Positions 17,510-27,302 of a DNA stretch of 64,000 bases are shown here, piece after piece. Position numbers and translations under genes: made by a program. This stretch comes from Psychrobacter immobilis (GTDB lineage: Bacteria; Pseudomonadota; Gammaproteobacteria; Pseudomonadales; Moraxellaceae): positions 2,604,001 to 2,668,000 of the forward strand of contig CAJGZL010000001.1 of assembly GCA_904846145.1 (NCBI GenBank), given 5' to 3'. The notes beneath the pieces are model-generated. The model ran no database searches. It saw nothing but the letters and a program-made list of their open reading frames with translations, and was not told the DNA's origin. How positions within the stretch are numbered: the first letter of the stretch is position 1; the number at the start of each line of letters is the position of its first letter.

Positions 17510-20500
17510 ATGAGTCATTTACTCGACCAATTCCGCTTTTTTAAACGCAAAAAAGGAGAGTTCGCCGATGGGCATGGCGAGACGCGTGCAGAGTCACGTT
17601 CGTGGGAGGATTCTTACCGCAACCGCTGGCAGTACGACAAGATTGTGCGCTCAACTCATGGCGTCAACTGTACTGGCTCATGCTCGTGGAAAATCTATGT
17701 CAAAAACGGTCTAGTAACGTGGGAGACGCAGCAGACGGACTATCCAGAAACCCGTCCAGACCTGCCAAACCATGAGCCGCGTGGCTGTCCACGTGGTGCC
17801 AGTTATAGCTGGTATATGTACTCGGCTAACCGGGTCAAATATCCTAAAGTTCGTAAGCCGCTACTCAAGCTATGGCGCGAAGCCAAACGCCAGTTCCCAG
17901 ATCCTGTTGATGCCTGGGGCAGTATTGTTGAAGATCCTATAAAGGCTGAACAGTACAAGTCTAAGCGCGGCATGGGCGGCTTTATCCGCTCAACATGGGC
18001 TGAGGTCAATGAAATCATCGCGGCTAGCAACGTCTATACGGCTAAGACTTATGGCCCTGATCGCATTGTTGGCTTCTCACCGATTCCTGCAATGTCAATG
18101 GTTAGCTATGCCGCAGGTAGCCGCTATCTATCTTTGATCGGTGGTGTTTGTCTATCGTTTTATGATTGGTACTGTGATTTGCCGCCAGCTTCACCGATGA
18201 CTTGGGGCGAGCAAACAGACGTGCCTGAATCAGCGGATTGGTACAACTCGGATTATATTATTGCTTGGGGCTCTAACGTGCCGCAAACGCGTACGCCTGA
18301 TGCGCACTTCTTTACCGAAGTTCGTTATAAAGGTACCAAAACGGTCTCTATCACCCCTGATTATGCCGAAGTCTCAAAGCTTACTGACTTATGGCTTAAC
18401 CCTAAACAAGGAACGGATGCGGCATTAGCGCAAGCGTTTTGTCACGTGATTTTAAAAGAGTTCTATCTCAAGCAGCCAAGCGACTATTTTTACGACTATG
18501 CCAAGCGTTATACCGATTTGCCTATCTTAGTGATGATAGAGGGCGAGGAGGGCATGCGTCGTCCTGGTCGCTATCTGCGTGCATCAGACTTAGTCGATGA
18601 CTTAGGTCAAGAAAATAACCCAGAATGGAAGACGATTGGCTTAAGTCAAACGGGCGAGCTGGTATCGCCACAAGGCTCAATCGGTTATCGCTGGGGCGAA
18701 AAAGGCAAATGGAACATCGAGCAAAAAGACGGCGCAACGGGTAAAGAGTTTGATTTAACTCTCAGCCTAAAAGACAGCGCTGAGACTTGTACCGTCGCTT
18801 TTGATTACTTCGGTAATGCCGAGCATCCGCATTTTAACTGCGTACCTGGTGAGGCGATCCAGCAAAAAACGATTCCTTGTAAAACCATCACCCTCGCCGA
18901 TGGCACAACCGCTACGGTTGCCACTGTATTTGACTTAACCACTGCTAGCTTAGGCGTCGATAGTGGTCATGGTGGCGACCATGTCACTGACGATTACAAC
19001 GATGCAAACGTACCAGGTACGCCTGCTTGGCAAGAAGTGATAACAGGCGTGAGCCGTGAGCGCGTGATTCAAGTAGCCCGTGAGTTCGCTGAAAACGCGC
19101 ATAAGACTCATGGTAAATCGATGATTATCATCGGTGCGGGTATGAATCACTGGTATCACCTCGACATGAACTATCGCGGCGTCATCAATATGCTCATGCT
19201 ATGCGGCTGTATTGGTAAGTCTGGCGGCGGCTGGGCGCATTATGTAGGTCAAGAAAAATTGCGCCCACAAACAGGCTGGTTACCACTCGCCTTTGCCCTT
19301 GACTGGCATCGTCCGCCACGTCAAATGGCAGGTACGAGCTTCTTTTATGAGCACAGCTCGCAATGGCGTCATGAGACTATCTCAGCGCACGAGATTCTAT
19401 CGCCACTGGCGAATAAAAAATTCTTTCCAGAGCATATGCTGGACTACAACATTCAAGCAGAGCGAGCGGGCTGGTTACCCTCAGCACCGCAGCTCAATCG
19501 CAACCCTTTGACTATCGCAGCAGAAGCAAGAGCCAAAGGTCAAGATATCGAGGAGTATGTGGTTGATTCCTTACATGAAGGCAGTCTGCGCTTCGCTTGT
19601 GAGTCACCAGATAATCCTGTGAACTTCCCTCGTAATATGTTTATCTGGCGCTCAAACCTATTGGGCTCATCGGGTAAAGGTCATGAGTATATGCTGCATT
19701 ATTTCTTGGGCACCAAAAACGGCCTATTGAATGATGAGAACCCTGCAGGTCACTTGCAACCAAAAGAAGTGGATTGGGTCGAAAAGGGTCCTACGGGCAA
19801 GCTTGACTTAGTGGTGACTTTAGATTTCCGTATGTCATCGACTTGTCTATATTCTGACATCGTTTTGCCGACCGCAACTTGGTACGAAAAAGACGATATG
19901 AATACCTCAGATATGCATCCGTTCATTCATCCATTGACTGCGGCTACTGATCCTGCATGGGAATCAAAAACTGATTGGGAAATCTATAAAGGCATTGCCA
20001 AGACCTTTTCAGAGGTCAGTAAAGGACACTTAGGTCTTGAGACCGATGTAGTCACGCTACCGATGCAACACGATAGCCCAGGCGAATTAGCACAGCCTTT
20101 TGGTGGTACCGATTGGAAAACTGCTGGCGAGCGCCCTGTCCCTGGTAAAAACTGCCCAATGATTAAAATCGTTGAGCGTGACTACCCTAATACTTATGCC
20201 AAATTTACCGCGCTTGGGCCACTCATGGACGAGCTAGGTAATGGCTCTAAAGGGCTGAACTGGGATACTAAAGAAGAAGTCGTTAATTTAGGCGATCTGA
20301 ACTACAGAATCGTGAATACTGGTGTGGCAGAAGGTCGTCCACGTATTGAGACGGCGGCTAACGCTTGTGAAACTATCCTAATGCTAGCCCCTGAAACCAA
20401 TGGCCATGTCGCGGTTAAAGGCTGGGCGGCGTTGTCTGAATTCACGGGTCGTGATCATAGTCATTTGGCTAAATCTAGTGAGCATGAAAAGATCCGCTTC

Positions 20501-21268
20501 AAAGACATTGTCGCACAGCCGCGCAAGATTATCTCAAGTCCAACGTGGTCAGGTATCGAGTCTGACAAGGTCAGCTATACCGCAGGCTATACCAACGTTC
20601 ATGAGCTTATCCCTTGGCGCACTATTACGGGTCGTCAGCAGTTTTATCAAGACCATCCTTGGATGCAAGCCTTTGGTGAGCAGATGCAGCAGTATCGTCC
20701 ACCAATCGATACCAAAACTACTGAGATAATTAAAGACGCCAAGCCTAACGGTAATAAAGAGATTGTCCTAAACTTTTTAACGCCGCATCAAAAGTGGGGT
20801 ATTCACAGCACTTACTCTGAAAACCTATTGATGCTGACCTTAAGCCGTGGTGGTCCTTGTGTCTGGATGTCTGAAACAGATGCACGCAAGGCAGGTATCG
20901 TCGATAACGACTGGATTGAGCTGTTCAATGCTAACGGTGCGCTAACAGCCCGTGCCATTGTCAGCCAACGGGTCAAAGAGGGCATGGTAATGATGTATCA
21001 CGCTCAAGAAAAACTAGTCAACATCCCAGGCTCGCAGCAAACCGGTATTCGTGGCGGTATTCATAACTCGATGACCCGTACTATCCTAAAGCCCACTCAT
21101 ATGATCGGTAGCTACGCCCAGCAATCTTACGGCTTTAACTACTATGGCACGGTAGGCTGTAACCGCGATGAGTTTGTCGTTATCCGTAAAATGTCAAAAA
21201 TCGACTGGTTAGAAGAAAAGCCAGATGATGAACTGCCGCGCCCACTGCCGACCACTATTGATGGATAA
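17510..21268 (+). CDS. narG: Respiratory nitrate reductase, alpha (molybdenum) subunit
   Basis: A 1252-residue catalytic subunit of the membrane-bound nitrate reductase, which reduces nitrate to nitrite on the cytoplasmic face using quinol electrons via NarI and NarH. The N-terminal His-Cys3 Fe-S site is visible: H50, C54, C58 (HGVNCTGSC) and C93 (RGCPRG). The molybdenum-bis-MGD binding regions include SADWYNSDYIIAWGSNVPQTRTPDAH, with the candidate Asp ligand region, and the C-terminal dinucleotide-binding fold ending in FNYYGTVGCNRDEFVVIR. Length and motifs match full-length NarG. First gene of narGHJI. Confidence 0.97.
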   Translation: MSHLLDQFRFFKRKKGEFADGHGETRAESRSWEDSYRNRWQYDKIVRSTHGVNCTGSCSWKIYVKNGLVTWETQQTDYPETRPDLPNHEPRGCPRGASYSWYMYSANRVKYPKVRKPLLKLWREAKRQFPDPVDAWGSIVEDPIKAEQYKSKRGMGGFIRSTWAEVNEIIAASNVYTAKTYGPDRIVGFSPIPAMSMVSYAAGSRYLSLIGGVCLSFYDWYCDLPPASPMTWGEQTDVPESADWYNSDYIIAWGSNVPQTRTPDAHFFTEVRYKGTKTVSITPDYAEVSKLTDLWLNPKQGTDAALAQAFCHVILKEFYLKQPSDYFYDYAKRYTDLPILVMIEGEEGMRRPGRYLRASDLVDDLGQENNPEWKTIGLSQTGELVSPQGSIGYRWGEKGKWNIEQKDGATGKEFDLTLSLKDSAETCTVAFDYFGNAEHPHFNCVPGEAIQQKTIPCKTITLADGTTATVATVFDLTTASLGVDSGHGGDHVTDDYNDANVPGTPAWQEVITGVSRERVIQVAREFAENAHKTHGKSMIIIGAGMNHWYHLDMNYRGVINMLMLCGCIGKSGGGWAHYVGQEKLRPQTGWLPLAFALDWHRPPRQMAGTSFFYEHSSQWRHETISAHEILSPLANKKFFPEHMLDYNIQAERAGWLPSAPQLNRNPLTIAAEARAKGQDIEEYVVDSLHEGSLRFACESPDNPVNFPRNMFIWRSNLLGSSGKGHEYMLHYFLGTKNGLLNDENPAGHLQPKEVDWVEKGPTGKLDLVVTLDFRMSSTCLYSDIVLPTATWYEKDDMNTSDMHPFIHPLTAATDPAWESKTDWEIYKGIAKTFSEVSKGHLGLETDVVTLPMQHDSPGELAQPFGGTDWKTAGERPVPGKNCPMIKIVERDYPNTYAKFTALGPLMDELGNGSKGLNWDTKEEVVNLGDLNYRIVNTGVAEGRPRIETAANACETILMLAPETNGHVAVKGWAALSEFTGRDHSHLAKSSEHEKIRFKDIVAQPRKIISSPTWSGIESDKVSYTAGYTNVHELIPWRTITGRQQFYQDHPWMQAFGEQMQQYRPPIDTKTTEIIKDAKPNGNKEIVLNFLTPHQKWGIHSTYSENLLMLTLSRGGPCVWMSETDARKAGIVDNDWIELFNANGALTARAIVSQRVKEGMVMMYHAQEKLVNIPGSQQTGIRGGIHNSMTRTILKPTHMIGSYAQQSYGFNYYGTVGCNRDEFVVIRKMSKIDWLEEKPDDELPRPLPTTIDG

Positions 21269-21341
21269 AACGGCATTGCAGTATTTTAGGATAAGACAAA
21301 TTTTTAATTATGCTTTTTAATGATAGCTGGAGCACACACCC

Positions 21342-22883
21342 ATGAAAATTCGTTCACAAGTCGGCATGGTGCTAAACCTCGACAAATGTATCGGTTGCCA
21401 CACCTGTTCAGTCACCTGTAAAAACGTTTGGACCAGCCGCGAAGGTATGGAATACGCGTGGTTCAATAACGTTGAGTCAAAACCAGGTATCGGTTATCCC
21501 AAAGAGTGGGAAAATCAAAATAAATGGAAAGGTGGCTGGATACGTAACGCTAATGGCACTATCAATCCGCGTATCGGTGGTAAATTCCGCGTATTGGCTA
21601 ATATCTTTGCCAACCCTGATTTGCCCGAAATTGACGACTATTATGAGCCGTTTGATTTTGATTATCAGCATCTACATACCGCCCCTATCGGTAAGTATCA
21701 ACCGATTGCGCGCCCACGTTCTTTGATCACGGGCAAGCGTATGCAAAAGATTGAATGGGGCCCTAACTGGGAAGAAATCTTAGGCACTGAGTTTGAAAAA
21801 AGACGCAAAGATAAGAACTTTGACAATATCCAAGCTGAGATATATGGCGAGTATGAAAACACCTTCATGATGTATTTGCCACGCCTATGTGAGCATTGTT
21901 TGAACCCTACTTGCGTTGCATCTTGCCCTAGTGGTGCGATCTATAAGCGTGAAGAAGACGGCATTGTCTTGATCGATCAAGACAAATGCCGTGGTTGGCG
22001 CATGTGTATCTCAGGCTGCCCTTACAAAAAGATCTATTACAACTGGAAGTCTGGTAAATCTGAAAAATGTATCTTCTGCTATCCGCGTATCGAAGCGGGC
22101 TTGCCAACCGTATGCTCAGAGACTTGTGTCGGACGTATTCGTTATCTTGGTGTATTGCTCTATGACGCTGACAAAATCGCAGAAGCCGCGAGCACCCCTA
22201 ACGAGCAAGACTTATATCAAGCGCAATTGGATATATTTTTAGATCCTAACGATCCTGAGGTTGTCGCCCAAGCGCTAAAAGATGGCGTGCCACAATCCGT
22301 TATTGATTCAGCCCAGCGCTCACCTGTATACAAGCTGGCAGTCGATTGGAAACTAGCACTACCGTTACACCCTGAATACCGTACGCTACCGATGGTGTGG
22401 TATGTACCGCCATTATCACCGATTCAAAACGCTGCCGAAGCAGGCAAAGTCGGTATGGACGGTCTCATCCCTGACGTTGACAGCTTACGTATTCCACTGC
22501 GTTATCTTGCCAATATGCTGACCGCAGGCGATGAAGAGCCGGTACGTTTGGCCTTAAAACGCTTGCTCGCTATGCGCAGCTACAAGCGCATGCAACTGGT
22601 CGAAAAGCAAGAAGTACAAAGCATCTTAGACGACGTCGGTTTGACTAAACTGCAAGTCGAGGAGATGTACCGTTATCTGGCTATCGCTAACTACGAAGAT
22701 CGCTTTGTCATACCAACCGCGCACCGTGAAGAAGCCTTAAGCGATGCCTTCGCTGAACGTGGCGGTTGTGGCTTTACCTTTGGCGATGGCTGCTCATCTG
22801 GTGAGTCTGATAACAGTATGTTTGGGCAAAGCAAAACCAACCGTCGCGACTTTACCCAAACTGTCCAAAAGTGGGAGGTATAA
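21342..22883 (+). CDS. narH: Respiratory nitrate reductase, beta (iron-sulfur) subunit
   Basis: A 513-residue electron-transfer subunit. Four cysteine groups are visible: CIGCHTCSVTC near residue 16, CEHCLNPTCVASCP near 184, CRGWRMCISGCPYKK near 217 and CIFCYPRIEAGLPTVC near 244. In the third group the second cysteine is replaced by Trp (CRGW), the known NarH feature that gives a 3Fe-4S cluster. It passes electrons from NarI hemes to NarG. The narJ ribosome-binding site overlaps its 3' end. Confidence 0.97.
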   Translation: MKIRSQVGMVLNLDKCIGCHTCSVTCKNVWTSREGMEYAWFNNVESKPGIGYPKEWENQNKWKGGWIRNANGTINPRIGGKFRVLANIFANPDLPEIDDYYEPFDFDYQHLHTAPIGKYQPIARPRSLITGKRMQKIEWGPNWEEILGTEFEKRRKDKNFDNIQAEIYGEYENTFMMYLPRLCEHCLNPTCVASCPSGAIYKREEDGIVLIDQDKCRGWRMCISGCPYKKIYYNWKSGKSEKCIFCYPRIEAGLPTVCSETCVGRIRYLGVLLYDADKIAEAASTPNEQDLYQAQLDIFLDPNDPEVVAQALKDGVPQSVIDSAQRSPVYKLAVDWKLALPLHPEYRTLPMVWYVPPLSPIQNAAEAGKVGMDGLIPDVDSLRIPLRYLANMLTAGDEEPVRLALKRLLAMRSYKRMQLVEKQEVQSILDDVGLTKLQVEEMYRYLAIANYEDRFVIPTAHREEALSDAFAERGGCGFTFGDGCSSGESDNSMFGQSKTNRRDFTQTVQKWEV

Positions 22884-22884
22884 C

Positions 22885-23799
22885 ATGCCAAATTCTAAAC
22901 TAAATAGCCCCGAATCTTATAGCGCCCAGCCTTATAACAGTGATTTAGGCGACGATTTAGATAATGATTTGGATCATGATACGGATGTGCTTCCTATGAT
23001 TGAACATTCTGAGCTGAAGATCCTCAAAGTACTCAGCTTATTGGTAGATTATCCAACCAATGAGCTGTTTGCAGACGATACTTTTGCGACCTGCAAGCAA
23101 ATAGTAATGAGTTCAACCTTGATCAGTCCACAAGTGCGCCGTCAAATTAGCGACTTAATCGATAGTTTAATCGCTAAAGGATCTCTTGAAGCGCAAGCGG
23201 AATATGACGGGCTATTTGAGCGTGGTCGCACCTTATCACTATGGTTGTTTGAGCATGTGCATGGCGAATCGCGTGATCGTGGTCAGGCCATGGTTGATCT
23301 GATGAATCAGTATGAAGAAGCTGGTTTTATGATCAATATGAAAGAGCTACCAGATTATATCCCTTTATATCTAGAGTTTTTGGCTTATCAAGCAACGGTG
23401 ATAAACGACGATATTCAGATTCGTATGGAAATAGCTGATGTCAGCCATATTATCGCCTTATTAGCTGCCAGACTCAAAGACCGCGGTAGCCTGTACGAAG
23501 GCTGTTTTAATGCGCTATTGCAGATCGCTGGCAAGCCGCTCGATATCGTGGCGGATTACGATGAAAAAATCAGTAAAGAGCCACGCGATGACACTTTTGA
23601 TGCCATAGATAAAGAGTGGGAAGAAGAGGTCGTTGATTTCTTGGATGCCCAGCAAGAAGAGCGCTGCGCCTCATCCACTAGCACGCAAAGCCTTGCAGCG
23701 AAGGCTGGAGTTAGAAGGTCTACGTCAGCGGCAAAAATGGTTGATGCGCCCGTACATTGGGTGGATTTTAAAACCAACCAGCCGGTCAAACAATCATAA
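22885..23799 (+). CDS. narJ: Nitrate reductase assembly chaperone NarJ
   Basis: A 304-residue NarJ-family chaperone that guides molybdenum cofactor insertion into NarG. The ATG at 22885, one base after the narH stop with GGGAGG before it, is the start; an alternative start inside narH is unlikely. The core (LKILKVLSLLVDYPTNELF, then FERGRTLSLWLFEHVHGESRDRGQAM and LPDYIPLYLEFLA) is typical. Acidic N-terminal (about 45 residues) and Ser/Ala-rich C-terminal extensions make it longer than most NarJ proteins (about 230-250). Both extensions are low complexity and of unknown use. Confidence 0.93.
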   Translation: MPNSKLNSPESYSAQPYNSDLGDDLDNDLDHDTDVLPMIEHSELKILKVLSLLVDYPTNELFADDTFATCKQIVMSSTLISPQVRRQISDLIDSLIAKGSLEAQAEYDGLFERGRTLSLWLFEHVHGESRDRGQAMVDLMNQYEEAGFMINMKELPDYIPLYLEFLAYQATVINDDIQIRMEIADVSHIIALLAARLKDRGSLYEGCFNALLQIAGKPLDIVADYDEKISKEPRDDTFDAIDKEWEEEVVDFLDAQQEERCASSTSTQSLAAKAGVRRSTSAAKMVDAPVHWVDFKTNQPVKQS

Positions 23800-23810
23800 G
23801 GAGAAAGGAC

Positions 23811-24536
23811 ATGAATATTGCAGATCCTGGTGTACAGTCTTTAGCCAATCTAAATTGGCTGCAGATATTCCTTTTTGGCGTCTATCCCTATATTGCATTG
23901 GCTATCGCTATTGTTGGTACTTGGGTACGTTTTGATTTATCTCAGTATTCGTGGAAGACAGGCTCTACCCAGATGCTAAGAACCAAAAACATGCGCTGGG
24001 CAAGTAACCTGTTCCATGTTGGTATCATTGTGGTGCTTTTGGGACATCTATTCGGTATGTTAACCCCGCACTTTTTGTATGACAGATTCATCAGTGCAGG
24101 GAACAAACAAATATTAGCAGTCGTGGTCGGTGGTATCGCAGGCGTGTTCTGCTGGATTGGATTGGCGATGCTACTGTGGCGACGCTTCACTGACGATCGT
24201 ATCTCTAATACCTCGTCTTTTTCGGACAAGATGGTATTGGTACTGTTATTTGTGCAGCTGAACCTAGGTTTGATATCCATCTTTACCTCTGTGCAGCATT
24301 TAGATGGTTATACGATGATGAACTTAGCTGGCTGGGCACAGGATATTACTATCTTAAGACCATGGCATGCAGCAGCACGTATCGAACAAGCGGACTTGAT
24401 TTATCAGCTGCATATAGTCCTAGGTATTACCCTTATCATGATTTTCCCGTTCACACGACTGATTCATATCATTAGTGCGCCAGTTTGGTACTTTGGTCGC
24501 CGCTATCAGATCGTTAGACAAAAGAAATCACAGTAA
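23811..24536 (+). CDS. narI: Respiratory nitrate reductase, gamma (diheme cytochrome b) subunit
   Basis: A 241-residue membrane subunit with five hydrophobic segments. Histidines that can bind the two b hemes are visible in NLFHVGIIVVLLGHLFG and in the paired C-terminal segment (YQLHIVLGITLIMIFPFTRLIHI). It oxidises quinol at the periplasmic side and anchors NarGH to the membrane. It follows narJ by 11 nt with AAGGAGAAAGG as a strong ribosome-binding site, and closes the narGHJI operon. Confidence 0.96.
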   Translation: MNIADPGVQSLANLNWLQIFLFGVYPYIALAIAIVGTWVRFDLSQYSWKTGSTQMLRTKNMRWASNLFHVGIIVVLLGHLFGMLTPHFLYDRFISAGNKQILAVVVGGIAGVFCWIGLAMLLWRRFTDDRISNTSSFSDKMVLVLLFVQLNLGLISIFTSVQHLDGYTMMNLAGWAQDITILRPWHAAARIEQADLIYQLHIVLGITLIMIFPFTRLIHIISAPVWYFGRRYQIVRQKKSQ

Positions 24537-24608
24537 GACAATAGTGACAGAAACACTGGTAATAGAAATAGTCACAACAGTGATACAGCATTGAAGTTCT
24601 GAGGGGGA

Positions 24609-24643
24609 TACCATAAGGTTCATTTAAAATGAATCTTATGGTA
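24609..24643. terminator. Long palindrome downstream of narI
   Basis: TACCATAAG.TTCATTT pairs with AAATGAA.CTTATGGTA around a single central A, with one G-T pair. There is no T-run, so it may be a transcript-stabilising hairpin or an extragenic palindrome rather than a classical terminator. Confidence 0.5.
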
Positions 24644-24799
24644 ATATTCTGATTGTTCAACTTATGAAAGTTTAATGACTGTCTAAAAAGACTAATCAAG
24701 GTTGCTAGCAGTAGTCATACTTTAACCTAAGCCCTGAACTTAAATATTTAATAAAGATTCCCTAACTTATCAATGTGATGATTCACTAAGAGAGACATA

Positions 24800-25999
24800 A
24801 TGGCCTCACCAAAAACCATAGAAATCGTAAAAGCAACGGTACCTGTACTTGAAGAGCACGGGACGGCGATTACCACCGTGTTTTATCAAAACATGTTTGA
24901 CGAGCATCCTGAGCTGTTAGACATATTTAATGAGACCAATCAAAAGCTAGGCCGTCAACAGACTGCCTTGGCGATGACGGTGTTAGCGGCTGCCAAGCAT
25001 CTAGAAAACCTTGCGACTTTATTGCCGCAAGTCACCCAAATCAGCCATAAACATCGTGCCCTACAAATCTTGCCAGAGCATTATCCTATCGTTGGCAAGC
25101 ATCTACTTGGCGCTATCAAACAAGTGCTAGGAGAGGCAGCTAATGACGACATCATCGATGCTTGGACCGAAGCTTATGATGAGATTGCTAATGTCTTTAT
25201 TCAGCTTGAAAAAGGCTTATATGAAGAAGAAATGTGGTCAGGATTTGCAACCTTTAAAGTCGTTGAGAAAGTAGCCGCAGCAACGGATATTGCCGCGTTT
25301 ACCGTCGTGCCCCTAAATCAAAATCAGGACGGCGAGCAAGATATTGATTTAAGCAAGCTTCGCCTAACAGCTGGTCAATACATCACGGTAAAAACAAACC
25401 CTCAAGATAGCGACCATTTAGCGCTACGTCATTACTCTTTAAACTCCACTATTACCGATAAAGGTATTCAGTTCGCTGTCAAAAGAGACAATCGCAATGG
25501 TCATTATGGCTTAGTCTCTAACTATCTACACGATGAGCTGCAAGTGGGCGAGACGCTTTTACTATCAGCACCTGCAGGCGACTTTGCTCTTGATAAAGAA
25601 CTTATCCATCAGAATGATATCCCATTAGTATTTATCAGTGCGGGTGTTGGGATTACACCCATTTTAGCGATGCTCGAGACTCAAGTAACAGCGAACCCTC
25701 AGCGTCCTATCATCTGGGCTTATGCTTGTCAAAATAAAGACCATCATGCTTTTGAGAATCAAGTAAATCAACTTTTAGAGTCAGCGACCATAGTAGAAAA
25801 AAATATCTTCTACTTTGATAGTGGACAGCTATTAAGTGATCCTTTACTGGCTACTTTGCCTAAACCTGCTGATATATACGTCTGCGGCTCTATGCCGTTT
25901 ATGGAAAGTATGATTGGTGGCTTAACAGCGCTTGAGCATAGCACTGATCACGTTCATTACGAACCGTTTGGCCCTAAAATGAGCCTACAAATCGCTTAA
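24800..25999 (+). CDS. hmp: Flavohemoglobin (NO dioxygenase)
   Basis: A 399-residue protein with the Hmp layout: a globin domain (about 1-140; FYQNMFDEHPELLDIFN, the proximal His in ISHKHRALQILPEHYPIVG), an FAD-binding ferredoxin-reductase domain with LRHYSLNS, and an NAD domain with FISAGVGITPILAML and the terminal YEPFGPKMSL. It converts NO and O2 to nitrate, protecting the cell against NO arising from nitrite. It lies between narI and the parvulin gene as a separate unit. NsrR control is expected but no clear operator was identified. Confidence 0.95.
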   Translation: MASPKTIEIVKATVPVLEEHGTAITTVFYQNMFDEHPELLDIFNETNQKLGRQQTALAMTVLAAAKHLENLATLLPQVTQISHKHRALQILPEHYPIVGKHLLGAIKQVLGEAANDDIIDAWTEAYDEIANVFIQLEKGLYEEEMWSGFATFKVVEKVAAATDIAAFTVVPLNQNQDGEQDIDLSKLRLTAGQYITVKTNPQDSDHLALRHYSLNSTITDKGIQFAVKRDNRNGHYGLVSNYLHDELQVGETLLLSAPAGDFALDKELIHQNDIPLVFISAGVGITPILAMLETQVTANPQRPIIWAYACQNKDHHAFENQVNQLLESATIVEKNIFYFDSGQLLSDPLLATLPKPADIYVCGSMPFMESMIGGLTALEHSTDHVHYEPFGPKMSLQIA

Positions 26000-26029
26000 G
26001 TCTTTGCATCAATAGTAATGATAGTAACG

Positions 26030-26086
26030 ACAGAACGGCATTTAAACAGACCCTAACCGTCATTATGCTTTTAGATGCTGTTCTGT
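26030..26086 (+). terminator. Hairpin downstream of hmp
   Basis: Stem ACAGAACGGCAT with ATGCTGTTCTGT (one G-T pair) around a loop of about 33 bases; no strong T-run. Confidence 0.45.
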
Positions 26087-26140
26087 TTACTACTTAATAG
26101 TATTTTTCAGTTTTGCAGTGAAATTAATAATTTTTTGAAT

Positions 26141-26166
26141 TTTGATTACCTAATTTGATTACCTAA
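26141..26166 (+). repeat. 13-bp tandem duplication before the parvulin gene
   Basis: TTTGATTACCTAA occurs twice back to back (26141-26153, 26154-26166), ending 17 nt before the ATG. Could affect translation spacing or simply be a slippage product. Confidence 0.6.
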
Positions 26167-26183
26167 ATAGCGGAGCAACTACT

Positions 26184-27236
26184 ATGACAGTCACTACTTA
26201 TAATCCAGCCGACTACGTTAAAGATGACGTCACTCATGTCGCTAACGCTTCTACTATCGCGAATAAGCTGGCCACGCATACTATCGACACTGCACCTGTC
26301 AATAACAGCGATGACATTGTCCGTATCATGCCTAGCTTAGCTGACCTACAAAAGCCGCATTCTGACCAAGAGTTCATTGACGAGGCGATGGCACATGAAC
26401 ATAGCCAGCGTAGCGATCACAGCAATCTAATAGCCTCTAGTCGCGAAGAGCTACCAACGGTCAGTGTCAACGGCGTAATAATCGACAAAACAGCTATCGC
26501 CCAAGAGCTACAGTATCACCCTGCTAAGGATAAAGATGACGCCCTGTTTTTAGCAGCCCAAGCTCTAGTCGTTCGTGAACTGCTAAGAATCGCTGTATTA
26601 GAGGATGAAAGCCTTGGTGAGTCTGCATGGATAGAGGATGAGGAGCAGGCAATCTCAGCACTCATCGATAAAAATGTCCAAGCTGTGATGCCAGATATAG
26701 ACACTTGCAAACGCTACTATCAGCAAAATACCGCTGACTTTAAGACCGACCCTATTATGTCAGTGCGCCATATCTTACTAGCCTGTCTCCCTGAAGACGG
26801 TGAAGAAAGATTATTGGTCAAAAAAACAGCTTACGAGATGATTGAGCAGATTAATAATAATGCCAATCCTGATGCAGAATTTATTCAAATAGCACGTCAA
26901 CACTCGGCTTGTCCCTCAAAAGAAGCGGACGGTGAGCTTGGCGTGGTTAGTAAAGGTCAAACGGTTTCAGAATTTGAAAGCATATTATTTAGCTTAGAGA
27001 CGGGCCTTGCGCCAAGTCCTATCGAGAGCCGATACGGCTTTCATATTGTCGAGGTGCTCGATAAGCAACCAGGGATGCAAATGACTTATGACCAAGTCGC
27101 AGCGGCAATCTCTAATAAATTAAGCCAGCAAGCCTTTCATCAGTCGCTTTGTGATTATTTATTTATGTTATCTAACGAAGCCGAGATAGAAGGTATTGAG
27201 ATGACGCTTGAGCAAGAAAACATCTTTCGAGGATAG
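26184..27236 (+). CDS. Parvulin-type peptidyl-prolyl cis-trans isomerase
   Basis: A 350-residue protein with a rotamase domain in its C-terminal half: MSVRHILLACLPEDGEE, then ARQHSACPSKEADGELGVVSKGQ and ESRYGFHIVEVLDKQPG. The N-terminal 170 residues resemble the NifM/SurA-like helical part. No signal peptide is seen, so it should be cytoplasmic. In Pseudomonas aeruginosa a PpiC-type isomerase lies in the same place, between narI and moaA1, which suggests a role in maturing nitrate reductase. That role is inferred from context. Confidence 0.85.
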   Translation: MTVTTYNPADYVKDDVTHVANASTIANKLATHTIDTAPVNNSDDIVRIMPSLADLQKPHSDQEFIDEAMAHEHSQRSDHSNLIASSREELPTVSVNGVIIDKTAIAQELQYHPAKDKDDALFLAAQALVVRELLRIAVLEDESLGESAWIEDEEQAISALIDKNVQAVMPDIDTCKRYYQQNTADFKTDPIMSVRHILLACLPEDGEERLLVKKTAYEMIEQINNNANPDAEFIQIARQHSACPSKEADGELGVVSKGQTVSEFESILFSLETGLAPSPIESRYGFHIVEVLDKQPGMQMTYDQVAAAISNKLSQQAFHQSLCDYLFMLSNEAEIEGIEMTLEQENIFRG

Positions 27237-27302
27237 TTAGCTATCGGCTTAAAATAATTTTATTTACTATAGTCTTTTATTGAGAATAGGGGTACGGCGT
27301 TT

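Noticed and set aside
22744..22884. Longer narJ frame beginning within narH
   Set aside because: ATG 22885 directly follows the narH stop with a strong GGGAGG site; the extension overlaps conserved narH sequence.
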